DNA of 64,000 nucleotides from Vibrio methylphosphonaticus (GTDB lineage: Bacteria > Pseudomonadota > Gammaproteobacteria > Enterobacterales > Vibrionaceae), in contig NZ_JAMKMS010000006.1 of NCBI RefSeq assembly GCF_023634655.1, forward strand, positions 124,001 to 188,000, in the 5' to 3' direction. Each line of letters opens with the position of its first letter. The first letter of the stretch is position 1. A program made the translations under genes and the position numbers. A model generated the notes under the pieces. That model worked only from the letters and a program-made list of their open reading frames with translations. It had not been told where the DNA came from and ran no database searches. Positions 42,903 to 50,196 of this stretch are shown piece after piece.

Positions 42903-43588
42903 GTGCATTGACACGTGTGATGATCATCGAAGATGATCAAAAGATAGCAGAGCTACATCGTCGCTACCTCGAAAAAATGGGTGGGTTTGAGGTCGTCGGT
43001 ATTGCGACTTCTCGCTCGGAAGCGGAAATCCAGCTAGAGCTCCTAGAGCCTGAGTTAGTTATGCTCGATGTCTATCTTCCCGATGGTACTGGCATTGATA
43101 TTCTCGGGCGGTTACGAACCATGAATCAAGCGTGTGATGTTATTCTCATTACCGCTGCGAGGGATGTAGAAACCTTGCAGCAAGCGATGCGAGGAGGGGT
43201 GATTGATTACTTGCTAAAACCAGTCATGTACCCTCGTTTGGAAAGCGCGTTAAAGAAATATCAAAAACGAACTAAGCAACTTCATCATATGGATGGGTTA
43301 GACCAATCACTGGTCGACGAAATGATGCAAAGCCATACTGCGGAAGCAAAAGCAGACCAGTACCTGCCAAAGGGTATAGATGGCGTTACACTGGAAAAAA
43401 TACGCACGTTGTTCAATGAACATGGCCTCTATACCGCTGATGAAGCGGGAGAAAACATCGGAGCAAGCCGAACAACAGCACGGCGTTATCTTGAATTTTT
43501 AATTAGTACCGGTGAATTAGAAGCGGATGTAAATTATGGCTCAGTGGGGCGACCAGAACGTTGCTATCGCCGCTTAGCTCGTGAATAA
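42899..43588 (+). CDS. DcuR/CitB-type response regulator
   Basis: 229 residues, overlapping the kinase gene by four bases. The receiver domain has the acidic pair IIEDD, the phosphorylated Asp in VMLDVYLPDGTG, the Thr in ILITAAR and the Lys in DYLLKPV. The C-terminal helix-turn-helix is LYTADEAGENIGASRTTARRYLEFLISTGELEADVNYGSVGRPERCY, typical of the CitB/DcuR group. No carboxylate transporter or metabolic gene is adjacent, so its target lies elsewhere. Confidence 0.92.
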   Translation: MSALTRVMIIEDDQKIAELHRRYLEKMGGFEVVGIATSRSEAEIQLELLEPELVMLDVYLPDGTGIDILGRLRTMNQACDVILITAARDVETLQQAMRGGVIDYLLKPVMYPRLESALKKYQKRTKQLHHMDGLDQSLVDEMMQSHTAEAKADQYLPKGIDGVTLEKIRTLFNEHGLYTADEAGENIGASRTTARRYLEFLISTGELEADVNYGSVGRPERCYRRLARE

Positions 43589-43610
43589 CCGTTGGAAGAG
43601 ATAATACGAC

Positions 43611-44237
43611 GTGAATAAGCAGGCGACCCACAAGGTAGAGCGCCTCGAAGTTTTAGACATTCGAGATAACTTAGATACCTCAGATACCTCAGATACCTCA
43701 GATACCTCAGAATCATTGGCCCTGGTGCCATTTACCCGAGCGCAGTACCCTCTGCTTATTGATTGGATTGATTCGGAAAAACTTAATTATCTATGGGGCG
43801 GTTTTCAATTTACGTTTCCTCTGACTCAATCTCAACTTGGTAAACATTTCTCCAATAGTCTTAGTCACCCTTTTTTATTACAACGAGAGGGCGTGTTTGT
43901 TGGCTTTGTTGAATTATTTCAAGCCTCTGACAGTGTGCTGCGCATTTGTCGCGTGTTTATTTCCCCAAACTACCAAGGGAAAGGGCTGGCGTCCCAGATG
44001 TTACGGCGCTTGATTGCATTCGCCAAAATGAAGCAACCTCAGTCAGAGATCACGCTATCCGTTTTTGCTCATAATTACGCAGCCATTCAGTGTTATCAAC
44101 ATTTGGGCTTTGAGCGAACCGAGATAGTAAAAAACGTAAAGTTTGTCGCGGGGCAATACTGGGACCTGTGGTTAATGGCCTTGAAAGACGACGAATCTGA
44201 TTTTAACTCGTCCGGCCAAACACTGCCTTCGCGATAA
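43611..44237 (+). CDS. GNAT-family N-acetyltransferase with a DTS-repeat leader
   Basis: 208 residues from a GTG start behind GGAAGAG; no other good start is near. Residues about 20-36 are a repetitive Asp-Thr-Ser stretch encoded by a perfect 9-bp repeat. The GNAT core begins at LALVPFTRAQYPLLIDWIDSEKLNYLWGG, with the acetyl-CoA loop RVFISPNYQGKGLASQMLRRLIAFA and the late NYAAIQCYQHLGFERTEI. This resembles the RimJ/RimL subgroup. The substrate is unknown. If the start lies after the repeat, the DTS stretch would be untranslated. Confidence 0.8.
   Translation: MNKQATHKVERLEVLDIRDNLDTSDTSDTSDTSESLALVPFTRAQYPLLIDWIDSEKLNYLWGGFQFTFPLTQSQLGKHFSNSLSHPFLLQREGVFVGFVELFQASDSVLRICRVFISPNYQGKGLASQMLRRLIAFAKMKQPQSEITLSVFAHNYAAIQCYQHLGFERTEIVKNVKFVAGQYWDLWLMALKDDESDFNSSGQTLPSR
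43674..43709 (+). repeat. Perfect 9-bp tandem repeat, 4 copies, in a coding sequence
   Basis: GATACCTCA is repeated four times without change and encodes Asp-Thr-Ser four times near the start of the GNAT gene. The unit is a multiple of three, so copy-number changes keep the frame. Confidence 0.95.
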
Positions 44238-44269
44238 AATAGGTGTGAGTAAATAGAGAGTAAGCCGGC

Positions 44270-44758
44270 ATGTTGACCATTGAAGCGCTAAGTCCAGAGA
44301 ACCTGCAACACGTATTACAGTTGTCAGTGCATGAAGCGCAAACTCCTTATGTTGGAGCGATTGAAACCATCATTGAACGAAGTACACCGCAAGCGGCAGA
44401 AACTCAATGGGTGATTTGCCTAAATGGCACGCCGGTAGGTTTTTTTCTGCTCGATAAAGCTTACTCGAATCAGTATTTATTTTGTCCAAACGGAGCGGTA
44501 GGCTTGAGATCGCTGCTGATTGATTGTCGCTATCAAGGTCAAGGTGTTGCGAAGAGGGCGATTGGAAAAATCCTGCAGAATTATTCAGTATGGCTGCACA
44601 CTCGGAATGCTGATTTGTATCTGACCGTTAACTGCAAGAATACGTTAGCAAGACAGCTATACGTAAAGTCAGGTTTTATCGATACCGACCAGCTTTACCT
44701 TGGGGGGGAGGCGGGGCCTCAACATATAATGTGCTTTAAATCAAAGCAGCTTAGCTAA
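44270..44758 (+). CDS. GNAT-family N-acetyltransferase
   Basis: 162 residues, start ATG at 44270. The family fold is shown by TQWVICLNGTPVGFFLLDKAY, the acetyl-CoA binding LRSLLIDCRYQGQGVAKRAIGKIL (R/Q-x-x-G-x-G/A type) and LTVNCKNTLARQLYVKSGFIDTD. Substrate unknown; small-molecule or protein amines are usual. It lies 32 bases after the first GNAT gene, so the two may be co-transcribed. A seven-G run (44702-44708) lies near the 3' end. Confidence 0.85.
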   Translation: MLTIEALSPENLQHVLQLSVHEAQTPYVGAIETIIERSTPQAAETQWVICLNGTPVGFFLLDKAYSNQYLFCPNGAVGLRSLLIDCRYQGQGVAKRAIGKILQNYSVWLHTRNADLYLTVNCKNTLARQLYVKSGFIDTDQLYLGGEAGPQHIMCFKSKQLS

Positions 44759-44791
44759 ATAAGACTATGATGCCTGCGAATTAATGTTGTT

Positions 44792-44845
44792 GAGATGACT
44801 GGTATCGTCGAGATGGCTGGTGTTGTCTCGATCACTTGTACAGTT
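44792..44845. repeat. Degenerate 18-bp tandem repeat, 2-3 units
   Basis: GAGATGACTGGTATCGTC is followed by GAGATGGCTGGTGTTGTC and a much diverged TCGATCACTTGTACAGTT, just after the stop of the GNAT gene. Confidence 0.65.
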
Positions 44846-44892
44846 AACAAGTATCTTATGGCTAAACAAGATCGCTGAATGTTAGAGACGTT

Positions 44893-45684
44893 ATGTTGAA
44901 TGCTCGACGTGTAACGCCCAATAGTCGAGGTATAGTATTTAGTCCTCTCGGTATAGAACCCATCCCTGATGGGTTAACTATCTCAACTCGTAAGAAAAAG
45001 GCCAATAGTGTGATTTCAAAGCTCCCGCGCTGGATTGAATCTGGCGCATTTATTTTATCTTTGCTTGCCGGGACCGTGAATGCGGTCGGCTTGCTAGGTT
45101 TTCAACATCAAGCGATTTCCCACTTGTCAGGCACCGCGACCTTACTGGGAACGCAGCTGTTTACCGACTGGGTAACCTCCACGCATTTGGTTGGGATAGT
45201 ATTGAGTTTTTTATTGGGGTCAGCCATTTCGGGAATGTTCATATCGAATGCCTCTTTGAAGCTAGGGCGCCAATATGAATGGCTTTTGTGTATCGAAAGT
45301 GCATTTTTGCTGTTCGCCACGTACTTTTTGATTGAGGGTTCTGCGACCGGCAGTTATTTTGCTTCGGCGGCGTGTGGTTTACAAAATGCGCTTGCTACAA
45401 CCTTCAGTGGTGCGGTTGTGCGCACAACCCATGTAACTGGAATCGTCACCGATTTGGGGATAATGATTGGTTCCACACTGCGAGGTGAAGCGTTTGATAA
45501 GCGCAAAGCTAAATTATTCGTCACCATATTATTGGGGTTTATTAGTGGCGGGTTAGTGGGGGCAATTTTATTCAAACAGTTGGCATTTTATGCGCTATTG
45601 CCACCTGCGGTATTATGCATTATTTTGGCGTTAGGCTATCGCGTGTATAGAAAGCGGATTGCTTATACCTCTTGTTCAAATTAA
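44893..45684 (+). CDS. YoaK/DUF1275 family membrane protein
   Basis: Up to 263 residues. After a soluble N-terminal stretch of about 45 residues come six hydrophobic segments. Family signatures are FILSLLAGTVNAVGLLGFQHQAISHLSGTAT and LACGLQNALATTFSGAVVRTTHVTGIVTDLG (here AACGLQNALA). Function is unknown; it is an inner-membrane protein. The long N-terminal extension before the first segment is unusual and leaves the start codon open, because no strong ribosome site precedes the ATG at 44893. Confidence 0.8.
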   Translation: MLNARRVTPNSRGIVFSPLGIEPIPDGLTISTRKKKANSVISKLPRWIESGAFILSLLAGTVNAVGLLGFQHQAISHLSGTATLLGTQLFTDWVTSTHLVGIVLSFLLGSAISGMFISNASLKLGRQYEWLLCIESAFLLFATYFLIEGSATGSYFASAACGLQNALATTFSGAVVRTTHVTGIVTDLGIMIGSTLRGEAFDKRKAKLFVTILLGFISGGLVGAILFKQLAFYALLPPAVLCIILALGYRVYRKRIAYTSCSN

Positions 45685-45695
45685 GGAATCGAATA

Positions 45696-46508
45696 GTGAA
45701 GACACAATGGATTGTGGACGCGTTTACGTCTGAGGCATTCAAAGGCAACAGTGCTGCGGTTATGCTGGTCGAGGAGTTTCCCAGCGAGCAATGGATGCAA
45801 AGCGTAGCGACGGAAAATAACCTGTCTGAAACCGCATATATAAAACCGATTGCGCCTAACCACTACTATATTCGATGGTTTTCTCCAATAACGGAGATTG
45901 ACTTCTGTGGTCATGCAACCCTGGCATCCGCTTATGTCCTTTATAATTATCTGAGTACCGAACAGGGTATTTCCGCTACACAAACCCTTCGTTTTTCGAC
46001 AAACGACGTCGGAGATCTTACGGTCAAGCAGTGTGAGTCAGGTCTAATTGAAATGAGCTTTCCTAACCAAAATCCAAAGCCTATCAAGAATATCCCTCAG
46101 GCATTGCTCAACGGGCTGTCACGTGAACCGCTACGCATTTTACGTAATGATCAAGCGTATTTCGCCGTCTATGAATCTGAAGAAGATGTTACTGAAATAG
46201 AAGCGAACAGTTCAGTATTAGCTCTGTTAAAACCGTATGATGTTGTCGTGACGGCACCGTCGGACGACCCACAGCGAGATTTTGTGTCTCGTTATTTTTG
46301 GCCAGCGAGCGGTGGAGATGAAGACCCAGTGACAGGGTCTATACACGCCGGACTAGGGCCTTATTGGGGAGAGCAACTTGGAAAGACGTCAATGGTTGCC
46401 CTACAAGCGTCGCGACGAAGTGGCTTGTTGAACATAGAGATCTCTGGCGAAAGGGTCTTGGTTTCTGGTAATGCGGTGTTGTTTTCTAAGTCTCAGCTGT
46501 ATATATAA
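45696..46508 (+). CDS. PhzF-family isomerase/epimerase-like protein
   Basis: 270 residues from the GTG at 45696, which follows AAGGA and starts at the family position (VKTQWIVDAFTSEAFKGNSAAVML); a TTG at 45672 is less likely. The conserved Glu of the PhzF active site lies in NNLSETAYI, with FCGHATLASAYV and the mirror motif in the second half (DPVTGSIHAGLGPYW). The two halves have the diaminopimelate-epimerase-like fold. Physiological substrate unknown. It starts 11 bases after the DUF1275 gene. Confidence 0.88.
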   Translation: MKTQWIVDAFTSEAFKGNSAAVMLVEEFPSEQWMQSVATENNLSETAYIKPIAPNHYYIRWFSPITEIDFCGHATLASAYVLYNYLSTEQGISATQTLRFSTNDVGDLTVKQCESGLIEMSFPNQNPKPIKNIPQALLNGLSREPLRILRNDQAYFAVYESEEDVTEIEANSSVLALLKPYDVVVTAPSDDPQRDFVSRYFWPASGGDEDPVTGSIHAGLGPYWGEQLGKTSMVALQASRRSGLLNIEISGERVLVSGNAVLFSKSQLYI

Positions 46509-46613
46509 AGCGAACTTCAATAAATAAAGACGCGTTCACTGCTAGCGATAAGCATCAAATTAACCAATGCCTCTTATAATCTAAGTACAAGCGTTTGAGC
46601 TCAAGAGTTGTAA

Positions 46614-47660
46614 ATGAAACTATCGAAAAGAGAAAGTCGTGTGGTAGAAGGGGCGATTGCACAATGGTTAGAGCAAGGTGTTATTACCCAAGAGGATTCT
46701 GATAAGCTTAAGAAGAGTTATCAAATTGCAAAGATTGACTGGTCCTTGGTCGCTAAATACTCGTTTTGGATAGCGATCGTTTGTATTGTATTCTCAGTCG
46801 TATCCGTGCTCCTAGATGAGTGGCTAATTAGGCTATTTGAGGAGATTTTTACCGCCCCCGATATTGCTAAAAGTGGATTCTTTGCATTAATTTCAGCGTT
46901 ATTTTACGGGTTTGGTCTTCGTCGTAAGAAGTATGCACCGGACAATATGTTTAGCAATGAAGCACTCTTTGTCCTGGGTATCGTCAGCACAGCATTGTCT
47001 ATCTACTTCCTAGGGCAGGTAATTCAAGCGGAAAGTTTAACCAAGTTAATACTCATGGCGTCGCTGGTTTATGGTGTATTAGGACTTTGGATTCCATCGT
47101 TGATCGTTTGGTTATGTGCGTTGCTGTCATTCGGTTGTTGGTTTGGATTTGAAACTTATCAGGCGAGTGAGTTGGGCTACTTTATTGGGCTAAGTTTCCC
47201 GCTGCGTTTTGTGGTGTTTGGTGCGCTACTCATTATCTCTAGTTTGTGGGTGCAGCGTCGTTGGAAATCTAAAGAAGACTTTGCCATTACGACACGTGCT
47301 GTTGGCTTGTCGGTGTTCTTTGTCTCTATGTGGCTAATGTCGGTGTTTGGAAATTATGCCGATTGGGTGGTATGGAGCGAAGTCAGTCAGTTTACTTTGA
47401 TACATTGGTCGGTGTTACTGCTTATGGCGTCGATTGGCTCTGTTTATCATGGTATGAAGTATGATGATGAATTGACGAGAGGGTTTGGTTTAATCTTTAT
47501 TTTTGTCAATCTTTACACCCGTTTTATTGAATACTTTTGGGAAGGGACCCATAAGGCGGTATTCTTTGCCATTCTAGCAATAAGCTTTTGGTTCTTTGGG
47601 ACTCGGGCGGAAAAAATCTACAGTATTGGTCGAGCGAATGAAAAAACCAAGTTGAAATAA
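46614..47660 (+). CDS. DUF2157-like integral membrane protein
   Basis: 348 residues. The soluble N-terminal 45 residues (ESRVVEGAIAQWLEQGVITQEDSDKLKKSY) are a helical DUF2157-like domain. About nine membrane segments follow, and the C-terminus is basic (RANEKTKLK). Function unknown. It is probably transcribed on its own. Confidence 0.7.
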   Translation: MKLSKRESRVVEGAIAQWLEQGVITQEDSDKLKKSYQIAKIDWSLVAKYSFWIAIVCIVFSVVSVLLDEWLIRLFEEIFTAPDIAKSGFFALISALFYGFGLRRKKYAPDNMFSNEALFVLGIVSTALSIYFLGQVIQAESLTKLILMASLVYGVLGLWIPSLIVWLCALLSFGCWFGFETYQASELGYFIGLSFPLRFVVFGALLIISSLWVQRRWKSKEDFAITTRAVGLSVFFVSMWLMSVFGNYADWVVWSEVSQFTLIHWSVLLLMASIGSVYHGMKYDDELTRGFGLIFIFVNLYTRFIEYFWEGTHKAVFFAILAISFWFFGTRAEKIYSIGRANEKTKLK

Positions 47661-47740
47661 TACCTGAGAACCCTGTTTGTTACCGCAACCCTTTGGGGGC
47701 GGTATATCGTTAAGTGAAGACTACCCCTCAGCGTGTTCAT

Positions 47741-47772
47741 TAGTGAATACGGGTAATAATGAACACGGGTAA
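47741..47772. repeat. 16-bp tandem repeat, 2 units
   Basis: TAGTGAATACGGGTAA and TAATGAACACGGGTAA lie between two convergent genes. A hairpin with TACCGC (47681-47686) and GCGGTA (47699-47704) precedes them and may end the DUF2157 transcript. Confidence 0.7.
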
Positions 47773-47823
47773 ATTCGCAGCGTATCAGCCTTCAATACAC
47801 GGATTATAATAAGAGCTAGCGAC

Positions 47824-49251
47824 TCAGTCCTTAGCTTTATTGCAAACCGCGCGAACCATCCCTTTGAAGATAAATAGATGGGCAGGCATCATAGCAAACC
47901 AGTACAGTAAACCTCGGAACCCCTGAGGATGCCACCAGGCGGTAATGTTGATTTCACGTTTGTCTCCTAAGTCGGTAACGGTAAACTCAAGCCTTCCTAA
48001 TCCTGGCCCTTTCATACCGAATAATAGCGAAAGAAATCCTGGCTCTTCACAACGAATAACTTTCCATGAATCAATGAAATCACCGACCTGAAGTTGTGGC
48101 CCTTTTGGCGCACGTCGAATAGGGCGACCACCGCCAAAGAAAATATCCAACCATTCTCTTGTCCGCCACAATATATTGGCAAAAAAGTAGCCTTCATTCG
48201 GGCTACCGATTTTTTTTACCACATTCCATAGTGCTTGAGTGGACTTGCTTGTGGTTAACGTCGCGCCGGTCTTTTTGGGGTAATAACCATACCCAGCTTG
48301 CCAACGGGTGAGGGCGCTGGGGTCAAACCCCCAAACATTGCTCAGTACAAAATCACCATCTTGCTCGACGCTGGATTTGACTGCGTCAGCATAGGAAATT
48401 AAGTGTTGAGGGTAACGCGCTTGGATTGACGCTGAGTCTGCAATGAAGTCGTGCTCTAATCCAGCCAGTAATGCGCGTCCGATAGTTGAGGGTACTGAGG
48501 TAACAACACCAAGCCAGTATGAGGCAAGTTTAGGAGTGAGTAGACTGGTTGCCCAAAGGCGTAGAGGCTTATTAACGCTGTCACAGATAATTTGGAACTG
48601 CTGGTGGTAGGATAAAATATCCGGTCCACCTACCTCATAGATGATATTAGAAGGCATGTCTTCATCAATCAGTTGTAAGAGATAATAGTTAAGATTCTCC
48701 AAGGCAATCGGGTTAGCTTTGGATTCGACCCATTTAGGGGCAATGAGGACGGGCAGATTATAGACGAAATCACGCATGATTTCATAGGCCGCTGAACCTG
48801 GTCCGATAATTACGCCGGCCCTCAATTCAGTCACTGGAACCTTGCTGGTTCTAAGCAAGTCTCCCGTCGCTTTTCTAGCTGCTAAATGTTCGGAGTTTCC
48901 GGTTTGTGGTTGAATCGCGCTTAAGTAAATAACATGCTGAACGTCACTGATTTCAAGCGCTTCTTTGACATGGCGTGCGAGCGTCAGTTCGTAGTCGAGA
49001 AAGTCGTGACCATGAGCCATGCCATGCACAAGAAAATAAACGATATCGAAATGTGGTATGAGTGCGAGCGTGGCTTCACGGTTAGCTAAATCTAGATACT
49101 CGAACGTTAATTGAGAGTGAGGCATGACTCGGGCTTGAAGATAATCAATTTGACGCGCAGCGGCGGTCACTTCATGGCCTTGCTCAAGGAGTTTAGGAAT
49201 TAATTGTGACCCGACGTAGCCAGATGCACCAAGAACTAAAATACGTTTCAT
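47824..49251 (-). CDS. SDR-family protein with C-terminal DUF2867 domain
   Basis: 475 residues. The N-terminal 300 residues are an NAD(P)-binding Rossmann domain of the atypical SDR type (ILVLGASGYVGSQLIPKLLEQGHEVTAAAR, YLSAIQP, VTELRAGVIIGPGSAAYEIMRD). The C-terminal 150 residues match DUF2867 (WRTREWLDIFFGGGRPIRRAPKG and ITAWWHPQGFRGLLYWFAMMPAHLFIFKGM). This fusion is a known architecture. Substrate unknown; possibly lipid or membrane-associated, given the hydrophobic C-terminal stretch. Confidence 0.88.
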   Translation of the reverse strand: MKRILVLGASGYVGSQLIPKLLEQGHEVTAAARQIDYLQARVMPHSQLTFEYLDLANREATLALIPHFDIVYFLVHGMAHGHDFLDYELTLARHVKEALEISDVQHVIYLSAIQPQTGNSEHLAARKATGDLLRTSKVPVTELRAGVIIGPGSAAYEIMRDFVYNLPVLIAPKWVESKANPIALENLNYYLLQLIDEDMPSNIIYEVGGPDILSYHQQFQIICDSVNKPLRLWATSLLTPKLASYWLGVVTSVPSTIGRALLAGLEHDFIADSASIQARYPQHLISYADAVKSSVEQDGDFVLSNVWGFDPSALTRWQAGYGYYPKKTGATLTTSKSTQALWNVVKKIGSPNEGYFFANILWRTREWLDIFFGGGRPIRRAPKGPQLQVGDFIDSWKVIRCEEPGFLSLLFGMKGPGLGRLEFTVTDLGDKREINITAWWHPQGFRGLLYWFAMMPAHLFIFKGMVRAVCNKAKD

Positions 49252-49292
49252 TCATCACTCCGTTGAATAAATATTATCTATATAAAATCTAA

Positions 49293-49319
49293 CATGTTTT
49301 CCATGTTTTCCATGTGTTT
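49293..49319. repeat. 9-bp tandem repeat, about 3 units
   Basis: CATGTTTTC, CATGTTTTC and CATGTGTTTCACG lie just upstream of the SDR gene start (reverse strand), in the gap shared with the divergent ABC gene. Confidence 0.75.
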
Positions 49320-49524
49320 CACGTAAATTGTTTGGTGTGGTCACGTTATTTTTAGTGGCAGACGGCAAGCGAAAATAGACGGGAGATTTAAATAAAGCAA
49401 GATTTCATTCTTAGCTTGCTGTTAAAAGCAAACAGTTCGCCTTTAACGGGTTAAATTGGCTTCCTACAAAAGCCTTTTTAGTGTAGATTCACACTCCAAT
49501 TTTGTATGTGATTGAAGTGTATTA

Positions 49525-50196
49525 ATGCTTAAATTGTCTGACCTAAGTAAAGGCTATATCGACGGTGGGGAATTTCACCCTGTACTGCAAGGTGCAGAGT
49601 TAACATTGTCGCAAGGTGAGCAATTGGCATTGATGGGTGAGAGTGGATCTGGAAAGAGTACACTTTTGAACTTGCTGGCTGGTATTGACCGCGTGGACTC
49701 TGGTGAAATTTGGTACCCAGATTTCGCTATGCATGACTCTACTGAAAGCATGCGCACGGCTTACCGCCGTAATAACATTGGTCATATATTTCAGCAATTC
49801 AATTTACTTCCAACACTGAATGTTGCAGACAATATTCGTTTCTGCCGTCAAATTAAAGGTTTACCAGAAGATCGAGGTTTATGGCGTCAGATATTATCTG
49901 CGTTAGATCTGATGGCGTTATTAGGGCGTTATCCAGAAGAAGTGTCTGGTGGTCAACAACAACGAGCGGCGATTGCTCGAGCGCTTTATATGGAACCTAA
50001 GATTCTCCTTGCGGATGAGCCAACAGGTAGTCTTGATGAACGTAATGCAGAAGCGGTAATGCGCTTGCTAACGTCGTTGACGAAACAGCTAGAGTGTACG
50101 TTACTGGTGGTGACACACAGTGAAAAAGTCGCCAATCACATGGATGGGTGTATACGCCTTCAAGGGGGGCAATTGCATGTTATTGCCCGTAGTTAA
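49525..50196 (+). CDS. ABC transporter ATP-binding protein (LolD/MacB-like)
   Basis: 223 residues. Walker A is GESGSGKSTLLNLL, the Q loop lies in IGHIFQQFNLLPTLNVADN, the signature is VSGGQQQRAAIARALY, and Walker B is ILLADEPTGSLDERNAEA with a His in VVTHSEK. This is the LolD/YbbA group that works with FtsX-type permeases. It is the first gene of an operon with the permease and an AttH-like protein; its 3' end overlaps the permease start by 20 bases. Confidence 0.92.
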   Translation: MLKLSDLSKGYIDGGEFHPVLQGAELTLSQGEQLALMGESGSGKSTLLNLLAGIDRVDSGEIWYPDFAMHDSTESMRTAYRRNNIGHIFQQFNLLPTLNVADNIRFCRQIKGLPEDRGLWRQILSALDLMALLGRYPEEVSGGQQQRAAIARALYMEPKILLADEPTGSLDERNAEAVMRLLTSLTKQLECTLLVVTHSEKVANHMDGCIRLQGGQLHVIARS

